64,000 nucleotides of DNA, from positions 496,001 through 560,000 of the forward strand of contig CBDCQL010000002.1 of NCBI GenBank assembly GCA_965220615.1. The letters are read 5' to 3'. Of the stretch, positions 37,670 through 45,792 are shown piece after piece. The notes beneath the pieces were generated by a model that searched no databases, had not been told where the DNA came from, and saw only the letters and a program-made list of their open reading frames with translations. A program made the translations under genes and the position numbers. This stretch comes from JAGWBD01 sp965220615. Lineage in GTDB: Bacteria > Chloroflexota > Anaerolineae > Aggregatilineales > Phototrophicaceae. Every line of letters begins with the position of its first letter. Positions within the stretch are counted from its first letter, which is position 1.

Positions 37670-38176
37670 ATGTCACTACACGATCCCAGATACAAGGCGC
37701 GTATCGCCGGTCATTTGGCCAAGTATCCGGACAAGCGTTCGGCGGTGATGCCGCTGCTCTACATCGCGCAGGAAGAGTACGGCTGGGTCAGCCCCCGTGG
37801 CATCCAGGAAGTCGCCGAGATCTGCGAGATGGATCCCACCCAGGTGAAGTCCATCGCCGGCTTCTACACCATGTATTCGGAACGCGAAAAGGGGCGCTAC
37901 TGGCTGCACGTTTGCACGGACCTGCCCTGCGCCCTGAACGGCGCCGATACCTTCTATCGCGAACTGCGGGAATACCTCGGCGTGGAAGACGGGGGCACGT
38001 CGGCGGATGGCCTGTTCACCGTTGAACACGTGATGTGTCTCGCGGCCTGCGACAAGGCGCCCATGCTGCAGTGCAACTTCCGCTATATGGAATCGCTGGA
38101 CATGGAGAAGATGAAGGCCTGGATCGAGGAACGGCGCTCCGAACTTGAGGCTGCCGGGCAGGGACAGGGCTCATGA
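37670..38176 (+). CDS. nuoE: NADH-quinone oxidoreductase subunit E (24 kDa)
   Basis: A 168-residue thioredoxin-fold subunit of the NADH dehydrogenase module, binding the [2Fe-2S] cluster N1a. The four ligands are in VCTDLPCAL (CxxxxC) and VMCLAACDK (CxxxC). The ATG at 37670 follows GGAAGGA closely. Its TGA overlaps the nuoF ATG (ATGA). Presence of NuoE/F/G indicates NADH as electron donor, unlike the 11-subunit ferredoxin-type complexes. Confidence 0.95.
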   Translation: MSLHDPRYKARIAGHLAKYPDKRSAVMPLLYIAQEEYGWVSPRGIQEVAEICEMDPTQVKSIAGFYTMYSEREKGRYWLHVCTDLPCALNGADTFYRELREYLGVEDGGTSADGLFTVEHVMCLAACDKAPMLQCNFRYMESLDMEKMKAWIEERRSELEAAGQGQGS

Positions 38177-39480
38177 GGCTGTTACTGCGGGGTCGCGACA
38201 TCCCGGACCTGCACCGGCTGTCGGTGTATCAGGCCAACGGCGGTTACGAGGGATTGAAGAGAGCCCTGGCCATGAAACCGGAGGAAGTCATAGACGAAGT
38301 CAAGGCTTCCGGTTTGCGCGGGCGCGGCGGCGCCGGCTTTCCGGCCGGGGTCAAGTGGAGCTTCATCCCCCAGGATGAGCCGATCAAGTATGTTGCGGTC
38401 AATGCCGACGAAAGCGAGACCGGCACCTTCAAGGACCGCGAGATCATGGAAGGCAATCCACACCAGATGCTGGAAGGCGCCCTGATTTGCGCCTGGGCGA
38501 TTCAGGCGACGGCCGTCTACATCTACCTGCGCGGCGAGTTTTGGGATATCGGCGATCTGCTTGATGGCTGCATTGCCGACGCGGAGGCGGCCGGGTTCGC
38601 CGGGGAAAACATTTTGGACAGCGGCTGGTCCTGCCCGGTCTACACGCATCTGGGTGCCGGCGCCTATATCTGCGGTGAGGAGAGTGCCATGCTCAGCAGC
38701 CTGGAAGGGGTGCTGGGCCAGCCACGGGTGCGCCCGCCATTCCCTGCCCAAAAGGGTGGCGGCCTGTACCGGGAGGCGACGGTCGTCAACAACGTGGAGA
38801 CGCTGACGAACGTGCCCTGGATTCTCAACGAGGGCGCCGAGGCCTTTCGCGCCATTGGCACGGAACAGAGCGCGGGCACCAAGGTCTTTTGCGTCAGCGG
38901 CCACGTGCCGCGGCCCGGTAACTACGAACTGCCGCTGGGCACACCCTTCCGCGAGTTGCTGGTCGATCATGCCGGCTGCGACCCCGATAACATCAAGGCC
39001 ATTTTGCCTTCGGGCGGTTCGGGGCCCATTGTGCCCGGCACGGATGAAGTGCTGGACACGCCGCTGTCCTACGAGGCGATGCAGGGCCTGGGCACCATTC
39101 TGGGTTCGGCCTCGATCATCGTGATGGACAATTCGGTGGACATGACCTGGGTCGCCTCGAAGGTGACCAAATTCTTCAGGCACGAAAGTTGCGGCAAGTG
39201 TACGCCCTGCCGCGAAGGCACCTACTGGCTGGACAAGGTGCTGGACAGAATCCTGGAAGGCGAGGGCAGGCCGGAAGACGTGCAGTTGATCGACAACGTG
39301 GCGAAGAATATGGCCGGGACGACACTCTGCGCCCTCGGCGACTTTGCCGCCAACCCGATCGTCCATACCATCAGCAACTTTCCGGACGACTTCAACGCTC
39401 ACGTGCAGCCCAAGCCTGAGGAAGAGCAGCCCGCGGCCCGACCGGCGCGCGGCGGGCGTCGCAGGCGGGCAAGTGCCTGA
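38173..39480 (+). CDS. nuoF: NADH-quinone oxidoreductase subunit F (51 kDa)
   Basis: A 435-residue subunit binding FMN, NADH and the [4Fe-4S] cluster N3. The FMN/NADH region has SGLRGRGGAGFPAGVKWSF (about 45-63) and NADESETGTFKDREIM. The cluster ligands lie in ESCGKCTPCREGTYWL, with the fourth cysteine in AGTTLCALGD. The last 20 residues are a basic Arg/Ala tail (ARPARGGRRRRASA) not seen in textbook NuoF proteins. Starts within the nuoE stop. Confidence 0.97.
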   Translation: MRLLLRGRDIPDLHRLSVYQANGGYEGLKRALAMKPEEVIDEVKASGLRGRGGAGFPAGVKWSFIPQDEPIKYVAVNADESETGTFKDREIMEGNPHQMLEGALICAWAIQATAVYIYLRGEFWDIGDLLDGCIADAEAAGFAGENILDSGWSCPVYTHLGAGAYICGEESAMLSSLEGVLGQPRVRPPFPAQKGGGLYREATVVNNVETLTNVPWILNEGAEAFRAIGTEQSAGTKVFCVSGHVPRPGNYELPLGTPFRELLVDHAGCDPDNIKAILPSGGSGPIVPGTDEVLDTPLSYEAMQGLGTILGSASIIVMDNSVDMTWVASKVTKFFRHESCGKCTPCREGTYWLDKVLDRILEGEGRPEDVQLIDNVAKNMAGTTLCALGDFAANPIVHTISNFPDDFNAHVQPKPEEEQPAARPARGGRRRRASA

Positions 39481-39515
39481 GCCGCGCCGGAAACGGCGCC
39501 GCAGCGGAGGATTGC

Positions 39516-42014
39516 ATGGCTGAGACCGTGACCATCGTCGTCAACGACCGGGAGTATCTGGTGCCTGCGGGCGCCAACCTGGTCGATGCGGCGCGCAGCA
39601 TCGGCGACCTCATACCGGTGTTTTGCTACCACCCCAAGATGGATCCGGTCGGCATGTGCCGCATGTGCCTGGTTGAGATGGGCAGCATCCAGCGCGACCG
39701 TGCCAGCGGCGATATCATGCTGGACGACGAGGGCGCGCCCCAGGTGCGCTGGTTCCCGACCCTGCAAACGGCCTGCACCACCAGCGTTTACGAGGGTCTG
39801 GTGATTCGCACGAACACGCAGCAGGTCGACGATGCACGCGAAAACGTGCTTGAGTTCCTGCTCACCAGCCACCCGCTGGATTGTCCCATCTGCGACAAGG
39901 GCGGCGAATGCCCCCTGCAGAACCTGACCATGGAACACGGCCCGGGCCAGACCCGCATGGTGTTTGGCGACAAACTGAAGCTGGACAAGCACGTACCTCT
40001 GGGAGACCTGGTCTTCCTCGACGAGGAACGCTGCATTCAGTGCGCCCGATGCGTTCGCTTTCAGGACGAGATCGTCGGCGACGACGTGCTGGCCTTCCAC
40101 GAGCGCGGCCGCTCGCTGCAGATTATCACCAACAGCGATCCGGGTTTCGACAGCTACTTCTCCGGCAACACGACCGACATTTGCCCGGTAGGAGCACTGA
40201 CGACGGCGGACTTCCGCTTTGGCGCGAGGCCCTGGGAACTGACTGACGTGCCCAGTATCGACCCCTGGGATGCGGCCGGCTCCAACATTAGCCTGAGCAC
40301 AAGGCTGGACCGCGACGCCGACGGGCGCGCCATTATCAAGCGCGTCATGCCTCGTCAAAATGAATACGTCAACGAAATCTGGATCAGCGACAAGGTGCGC
40401 TTCGGTCACCACTTCACGCGCAGCGCGGACCGTCTCGCCTGGCCGACCACCGGCGAATCGCGCGCGACCTGGGCAGAAGCCCTGCAGGGCACAGCGGACA
40501 AGCTTCGCGAAGCCGGTGAGGACCTGGCCATTATTGCGGGCAGTAGCCTGAGCAACGAAGACCTCTTCGCCCTGCGGCGGCTGGCGGAAGGCCTCGGCAG
40601 CTCGCGCCTGGGCGCATGGCCGCCGACGCACGGCGGCGCGGACCTGGTGGCCCAGGTCGGCCTGGGGCAGGGCAGCAATCTGGGAGCGCTGGGCCCTGGC
40701 GACACGGTGCTGGTCATCGCCAGCGATCTTGAGGAAGAAGTGCCGCTCTGGCGTCTACGCATCAAGCAGGCCAGGGACCGCGGCGCCCAATTGCTGGTGG
40801 CCAACGCGCGTCACACGCGCCTGGACGACTTTGCCAGCCAGCAATTGCGTTACCCGACCGGTGGCGCGGCAGATTTCCTTGCCAATCTGAAGCAGGGCGA
40901 CGAGACCCTTTATGGTCACCTGCGCGATGCAAACAATCTGGTCATCGTCGCCGGCGCGGAAGGGCTGGAACTGGCCGGCAGCCGCGCCCTGATGCAGGCG
41001 GCTGCCAATATCCTGGTGGAGACCGGGCACGTTGGACGGCCGAACAATGGCCTGCTTTCACCCCTGCCCGGGCCCAACGGCATGGGTCTGCACTACCTCG
41101 GTTTCACGCCGGAAAACACGCTGGACATCATGGCGAATCCGCCGCAGACCCTGTTGGTCGCCCAGGCGGACCTGTTGGCGGATGACCCCGCGGCGCCAGA
41201 GTGGCTGTCCAGGGTCCAAAACATCGTTGAGATGACCCTGTTTCAGGACACCCTGGGCGATCGGGCCCAGGTCGTCCTGCCGATTCAGAGTTTCGCGGAA
41301 CGCGACGGCAGTTTCACCAGCGGCGAGAGGCGGGTGCAGCGCTTCTATCGCGCGCAGGGGCCGGTCGGCGAGGCCTTGCCTGCCTGGCAGGTTGTCATGA
41401 GAATCGGCGAGGTGCTGGGGCAGGGCCGGGCCAAATCCTCGGCCGCGGCCGTAATGATGGAAATGTCGCAACAAGTCCCGGCCTTTGAGGGTTGTCGCTA
41501 TCGTGACCTGGGTTGGACGGAAAAGCAGGACCCTTCCGTAGGCGAAGACCCCTGGTATGGCGGCACCGCGCTGCTCAATCGCGGCGGCCTTGGCGTGCAG
41601 ATCCCGGCAGATGCGGACAGGGGCGAGGTGAAACCTGTCGCGCCCGACTTGCCGGACAGTGTGAAGGCCGAAAAGGGCAAATTCCTGATTGTGCCGATAA
41701 CGCGGCTTTACAACCGCGAACGCGCCTTTCGCGCCACGGACATTGTGTCGCCGCGGGTGCCGGCACCCTTCGCGCTGCTCAACCCGGCCGACGCACAGCG
41801 TTTGGGTGTCGATGCCGGCGATACCGTCGAAATCGAGGTTGACGACGGTCCGGCAGTGCAGGTGCTGGCCAGGCTGGACGAGAGCATGCCGCGCGGCAGT
41901 CTTGCCCTGGCGCGGCACCTGACAACAACCGCGATGCCTCTGACGCCGGCCACAGGAAGCGTGTCCAAAGTGACCGTTTCGGCGGCGGCCATGGTACAGA
42001 CTCATGATGCCTGA
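39516..42014 (+). CDS. nuoG: NADH-quinone oxidoreductase subunit G (75 kDa)
   Basis: An 832-residue iron-sulfur subunit. N-terminal ferredoxin domain: CYHPKMDPVGMCRMCLVEMG and TACTT (N1b). Then CPICDKGGECPLQNL, with the histidine-cysteine site (N5), and CIQCARC with DICPVGAL (N4). The position of the optional N7 cluster reads PSIDPWDAAGSNI. Its cysteines are replaced by D, D and S, as in mitochondrial NDUFS1, so N7 is absent. A long molybdopterin-oxidoreductase-like domain without cofactor fills the rest. It starts 35 bp after nuoF and overlaps nuoH by 11 bp. Confidence 0.96.
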   Translation: MAETVTIVVNDREYLVPAGANLVDAARSIGDLIPVFCYHPKMDPVGMCRMCLVEMGSIQRDRASGDIMLDDEGAPQVRWFPTLQTACTTSVYEGLVIRTNTQQVDDARENVLEFLLTSHPLDCPICDKGGECPLQNLTMEHGPGQTRMVFGDKLKLDKHVPLGDLVFLDEERCIQCARCVRFQDEIVGDDVLAFHERGRSLQIITNSDPGFDSYFSGNTTDICPVGALTTADFRFGARPWELTDVPSIDPWDAAGSNISLSTRLDRDADGRAIIKRVMPRQNEYVNEIWISDKVRFGHHFTRSADRLAWPTTGESRATWAEALQGTADKLREAGEDLAIIAGSSLSNEDLFALRRLAEGLGSSRLGAWPPTHGGADLVAQVGLGQGSNLGALGPGDTVLVIASDLEEEVPLWRLRIKQARDRGAQLLVANARHTRLDDFASQQLRYPTGGAADFLANLKQGDETLYGHLRDANNLVIVAGAEGLELAGSRALMQAAANILVETGHVGRPNNGLLSPLPGPNGMGLHYLGFTPENTLDIMANPPQTLLVAQADLLADDPAAPEWLSRVQNIVEMTLFQDTLGDRAQVVLPIQSFAERDGSFTSGERRVQRFYRAQGPVGEALPAWQVVMRIGEVLGQGRAKSSAAAVMMEMSQQVPAFEGCRYRDLGWTEKQDPSVGEDPWYGGTALLNRGGLGVQIPADADRGEVKPVAPDLPDSVKAEKGKFLIVPITRLYNRERAFRATDIVSPRVPAPFALLNPADAQRLGVDAGDTVEIEVDDGPAVQVLARLDESMPRGSLALARHLTTTAMPLTPATGSVSKVTVSAAAMVQTHDA

Positions 42015-43683
42015 TATCGACTGGCGCCTTGTGCGCCGCCTCCTCATCGCCGCCGGCACCGCAGTGGCGTTGTTGCTCAGTCTGGCCACTGTGCTGGGGT
42101 CCTTGGCCGCGCCGGCAGACCTGACGCTCAAGATCGCCGTTTTTGCGGCCGTGGCGCTCGGTCTTGCCTTGCTGGCCCTGGTCTCACGGGTGGCAGGTAT
42201 CATCTTTCTGCTGTTGGCGAACCCGCTGGCTTTCATTTTGGTCAACTGGCCGGCCATCTACGATTTTCTCGACGGTGCGTTGCGCTTTGCCTTCGAACCG
42301 GCCACACGGCAACTGGTCATCGTCGACTGTTATGACGATGGCGGCTGTTCGGGCATCTGGCCGATCGTGTTTGCCGCCCTGTTCTTCTTCATAGTGCTGA
42401 CCAGCTTCGCCTATACGACCCTGCTGGAACGGCGCCTGATCGCCTTTTTCCAGCAGCGCATCGGGCCCAACCGCGTCGGGCCGCTGGGCTTTCTGCAGCC
42501 GGCCGCCGACGGGGTCAAGCTGGTGTTCAAGGAAGATTTTCGGCCGGCAGGCGCCTATCGCGTGGTCTATACCTTCGCGCCGCTGATCAAGGTCTTGCCG
42601 GTGATGTTACTCTTTGGCGTTATTCCGATCGGGCCATCCATCATCGTGCCCTGGTTTGCGCCGTCGCTGGGTGATGTCTGGTTCCGGGTGCCGCTGGGCC
42701 TGGCCGACCCCAACGTCGGTCTGCTGTGGCTGCTGGCCATCACCAGTCTGGGAACCTACGGTGTAGTGCTGGCGGGCTGGGCCAGCAACAACAAGTACGC
42801 CATGCTGGGCGGGCTGCGCGCCTCGGCGCAAATGGTCAGCTACGAACTCAGTTTCGGCTTTGCGCTGGCCGTGCCGATCATGCTGGCCGGCAGCATGAGC
42901 ATTGGTGACATCATTCGGGGACAGGAACTCATCTGGGAGTGGTACGTCTTCCAGAATCCGCTTGCGGCGTTCATCCTGTTCATCGCCGTGCTGGCGGAGA
43001 CCAACCGCGCCCCCTTTGACTTGCCGGAGGCGGAGCAGGAACTGACCCAGGGTTACCAGACCGAATACAGCGGCATGAAATTCGCCCAGTTCATGATGGC
43101 CGAATACCTGGGCATGATTGCGGTGAGCGCTCTGGTTGCGATCACTTTTCTTGGTGGCTGGCAAGATGGTTTCGGCCTGGTTCGCACAGCGCCGATTCTC
43201 GGCCCGCTGGTGATGGGCGGCAAGATCTTCCTCTTGCTGGCGCTGATGATCTGGGTACGGGCGACCTTGCCGCGCATTCGCTATGACCGCCTGATGCAGT
43301 ATGGCTGGAAGGTGTTGCTGCCGCTGTCCCTGGTGGCCGTGGTCTGGACGGCGGTTGCCGTAGTGCTGGGTGACCTGTTTGACAGCCCGGTCATTTACGG
43401 CATGGCGGGCGCCATCTTCTTCGTGCTGATCGTGGGCGGCGCCTGGCTGATCATCGGTCGTGAACGTCGTGAAGAGGAAGAACAGGCGCTTGACCCGATG
43501 ATCACCGGTGAGCGCGGCGGTCTGGGTCACGTGATTTTGAATGTGGTGGGCGGCCTGCTGGCTGTTCCTTTCGTACTGTTTCGCTACACGCTAAACGCCC
43601 TTGACAGCCTTGCCGGCGTAGCGCCCGGCGATACGGCCGACATGAGCGGAGATGCCAGCAGTTCCGGGCAGGCAACGGGCTGA
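42004..43683 (+). CDS. nuoH: NADH-quinone oxidoreductase subunit H, extended at both ends
   Basis: A 559-residue membrane subunit at the junction of the two arms, forming the quinone chamber. The canonical core (about 119-460) is intact: TTLLERRLIAFFQQRIGPNR, GPLGFLQPAADGVKLVFKED, AETNRAPFDLPEAEQELTQG and YSGMKFAQFMMAEYLGM. NuoH is usually 320-430 residues. Here about 115 extra N-terminal residues add three hydrophobic helices (about 14-34, 42-61, 64-81) plus a loop with two cysteines. About 100 C-terminal residues add one more helix and a charged tail. ATG at 42004 or 42007, overlapping the nuoG stop. Confidence 0.95.
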   Translation: MMPDIDWRLVRRLLIAAGTAVALLLSLATVLGSLAAPADLTLKIAVFAAVALGLALLALVSRVAGIIFLLLANPLAFILVNWPAIYDFLDGALRFAFEPATRQLVIVDCYDDGGCSGIWPIVFAALFFFIVLTSFAYTTLLERRLIAFFQQRIGPNRVGPLGFLQPAADGVKLVFKEDFRPAGAYRVVYTFAPLIKVLPVMLLFGVIPIGPSIIVPWFAPSLGDVWFRVPLGLADPNVGLLWLLAITSLGTYGVVLAGWASNNKYAMLGGLRASAQMVSYELSFGFALAVPIMLAGSMSIGDIIRGQELIWEWYVFQNPLAAFILFIAVLAETNRAPFDLPEAEQELTQGYQTEYSGMKFAQFMMAEYLGMIAVSALVAITFLGGWQDGFGLVRTAPILGPLVMGGKIFLLLALMIWVRATLPRIRYDRLMQYGWKVLLPLSLVAVVWTAVAVVLGDLFDSPVIYGMAGAIFFVLIVGGAWLIIGRERREEEEQALDPMITGERGGLGHVILNVVGGLLAVPFVLFRYTLNALDSLAGVAPGDTADMSGDASSSGQATG

Positions 43684-43701
43684 GGACGCCGGAGGACTCG
43701 C

Positions 43702-44196
43702 ATGAACCTGATTCGCGGTTTCCAGACCACTTTCCGGCACGTGCTGGAAGAACCGGTAACGATCCAGTACCCCGAGGAGATGCGTCCCTTCCAGCAGCGC
43801 TTCAAGGGACGCCATGAACTCAAGCGCTATGACAACGGGCTGGAGAAGTGCATCGGTTGTTCGCTTTGTGCCGCGGCCTGTCCGGCGGACGCCATCTGGG
43901 TCGAGGCGGCGGAAAACACCGATGAGGAACGCTACAGCCCTGGCGAGCGATACGCCCGCACATATGAAATCAACATGCTACGCTGTATCTTTTGCGGCTA
44001 TTGTGAAGACGCCTGCCCGACCGAGGCTATTGTGCTGACGCGCGAGCATCGCCTGAGTTTTACCGACCGGCGCGATGCCATCTATACAAAGGACATGCTG
44101 ATCGAAGCGCCGGCGGAAGGCCAGGCGGACACGCCGCAACAGGTGGCCCCCGGTTCTTTCGATCGCTCGATACCTGACATGGAAGACCCCGAGTAG
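43702..44196 (+). CDS. nuoI: NADH-quinone oxidoreductase subunit I
   Basis: A 164-residue subunit with two [4Fe-4S] clusters (N6a, N6b), joining NuoG/NuoD to NuoB. Both ferredoxin motifs are complete: CIGCSLCAAACPADA (about 54-68) and CIFCGYCEDACPTEA (about 95-109). The N-terminal helix that lies along the membrane is present. Starts at an ATG (43702) with GGAGG upstream. Confidence 0.96.
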   Translation: MNLIRGFQTTFRHVLEEPVTIQYPEEMRPFQQRFKGRHELKRYDNGLEKCIGCSLCAAACPADAIWVEAAENTDEERYSPGERYARTYEINMLRCIFCGYCEDACPTEAIVLTREHRLSFTDRRDAIYTKDMLIEAPAEGQADTPQQVAPGSFDRSIPDMEDPE

Positions 44197-44230
44197 GTCC
44201 GGCGGCAGACAGGGAAGCGACAGGAGATTC

Positions 44231-45472
44231 ATGGCAACGGAAGTCTGGCTGTTTATCCTGGTGGGCGCAATCGCCGTCGTGGCGGCGGTGTTGTTGCTGC
44301 TCAGCCAAAACGCAGTGCACGCCGCCCTGTTTCTGATCATCAACATGGGCTGCATCGCCTTCCTCTTCCTGTTGCTCAACGCCGCATTCCTGGCCATGGT
44401 GCAGCTTGCCGTTTACGCCGGCGCCATAATGGTGTTGTTCCTGTTCGTCATCATGTTGCTTGGCGCGGAAAGGCCGGGCGGCAGGTCGCCCTATGGCTGG
44501 CTGGCGCCCGGCGCCGTTGTGCTCGCGCTAATTTTCCTGGTGACTGTGGCTCTGGCGCTTTCCCAGGGTGGCATCAGCGACCTGCAGGCGCCACCCGCTC
44601 ACCCGCAACTGCGCGTGGCCAACCTGGCGGCGGATGCGGGGCCCGTTGCGCTACGTCTCAATGGCTCCAGTGTCGGTGACAATCTGCCCCGGGGAGGTGT
44701 GCAGGACTATGAGGCACTGCCCCCTGGCGAGTATGAACTGGAAGTGCGGGCGGCGGATGACAGGACCTTGCTCAGTGGCAGCCTGGCGCTGGAAGCCGGG
44801 AAACGCTACACGGCCCTCGTTCACGGAACTGGCGCCCCGGAACTCAGTCTGGTGGAGGACCTGGCCGAGGCGGGCAGTTTGCGCGTGTTCAATGGCTGGG
44901 GCGAAGCGGTCTGGCTGGTGGACTTCGCCTCTGAACTGAGCGATGAAGATACGGTGGTGCTTTTGAGCGACATCGCTCCCGGCGCCCTGTCGGACCCTCT
45001 GGCGGTCGCAGAAGACGCGGATTTCAGCAATCGGGCGCTGGTCAACGGCCTCGATGAAGTGCTGGCGCGTATGGGGGCCGGCATGAACTTCGACACGATC
45101 GAAGACGGGAGCGCCCTGCTGGTGTTGGCGCCGACGCGCCGCTTCGAGGGGACGCTGGAAGCCACCGTCGACTTGTTGGTGACGCCTTCACAGGCGAGCT
45201 TTGGCAGTCCGGCGGACATCGGCCTGAAATTGTTCAACCGGTACATGTTGCCGATGCAGATCGTCGCCCTGTTGTTGCTGGTGGCGATGGTGGGCGCCAT
45301 CGTCCTGACTCACAGGCCAAAAGTGGCGCCGGAACTGGAACGCGCCCGTTTGGGTCGCCGCCGTGTAAGTCGGCCCCTGACCAGCGCCATTGCTTCCCAG
45401 CTGGGTCAGGGTGGCGGCAGTCAGGACCCCGACGCCGCAGCCCTGCCGCCGGCAGGGTCACAGGAGCGCTGA
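44231..45472 (+). CDS. nuoJ: NADH-quinone oxidoreductase subunit J with a large DUF4397-like insertion
   Basis: A 413-residue protein, more than twice the usual 165-200. The NuoJ frame is intact. Helices 1-3 lie in residues 5-78, including the conserved segment with the pi-bulge (VQLAVYAGAIMVLFLFVIML); helix 4 is at about 91-111 and helix 5 at about 338-360 (MLPMQIVALLLLVAMVGAIV). Between helices 4 and 5, where other NuoJ proteins have a short outer loop, residues 120-330 form a soluble region. It opens LRVANLAADAGPVALRLNG and then VQDYEALPPGEYELEVRAA and RYTALVHGTG, which closely resembles the DUF4397 beta-sandwich; a second, related stretch follows (SLRVFNGWGEAVWLVDFA). A 50-residue basic then Gly/Pro-rich tail ends the protein. 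Confidence 0.93.
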   Translation: MATEVWLFILVGAIAVVAAVLLLLSQNAVHAALFLIINMGCIAFLFLLLNAAFLAMVQLAVYAGAIMVLFLFVIMLLGAERPGGRSPYGWLAPGAVVLALIFLVTVALALSQGGISDLQAPPAHPQLRVANLAADAGPVALRLNGSSVGDNLPRGGVQDYEALPPGEYELEVRAADDRTLLSGSLALEAGKRYTALVHGTGAPELSLVEDLAEAGSLRVFNGWGEAVWLVDFASELSDEDTVVLLSDIAPGALSDPLAVAEDADFSNRALVNGLDEVLARMGAGMNFDTIEDGSALLVLAPTRRFEGTLEATVDLLVTPSQASFGSPADIGLKLFNRYMLPMQIVALLLLVAMVGAIVLTHRPKVAPELERARLGRRRVSRPLTSAIASQLGQGGGSQDPDAAALPPAGSQER

Positions 45473-45473
45473 C

Positions 45474-45776
45474 ATGCTGCAAACCGAAGCCTACGTCATG
45501 CTGAGCATGGTGCTCTTCGTGCTGGGCGCGATGGGCGTGATGCTGCGCCGCAACGCCATTCTGGTGTTCATGTCGGTTGAACTGATGCTAAACGCGGCCA
45601 ATCTGGCACTGGTCGCCTTCGCGCGCCAGTGGGGCAACAGCGACGGCCATCTCTTTGTCTTTTTCGTCATCACGGTGGCCGCTGCGGAGGTGGCGGTGGG
45701 GCTGGCGCTGATCGTGGCCATTTTCCGCACGCGCCGCAACATCAACATCGATGAACTGAATCAGTTGCAGGGATAA
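45474..45776 (+). CDS. nuoK: NADH-quinone oxidoreductase subunit K
   Basis: A 100-residue three-helix proton-channel subunit related to MrpC. The two membrane glutamates expected for proton transfer are visible in LVFMSVELMLNAANLAL and VAAAEVAVGLALIVAIF. Length is normal, unlike its neighbours J and L. The ATG at 45474 lies one base past the nuoJ stop and has CAGGAG upstream. Confidence 0.95.
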   Translation: MLQTEAYVMLSMVLFVLGAMGVMLRRNAILVFMSVELMLNAANLALVAFARQWGNSDGHLFVFFVITVAAAEVAVGLALIVAIFRTRRNINIDELNQLQG

Positions 45777-45792
45777 GGACCGGAACGAATCC

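Noticed and set aside
44231..45472. NuoJ length explained by a lost stop codon joining two genes
   Set aside because: The fifth NuoJ helix follows the insertion, so the extra part lies inside the gene, not after it.
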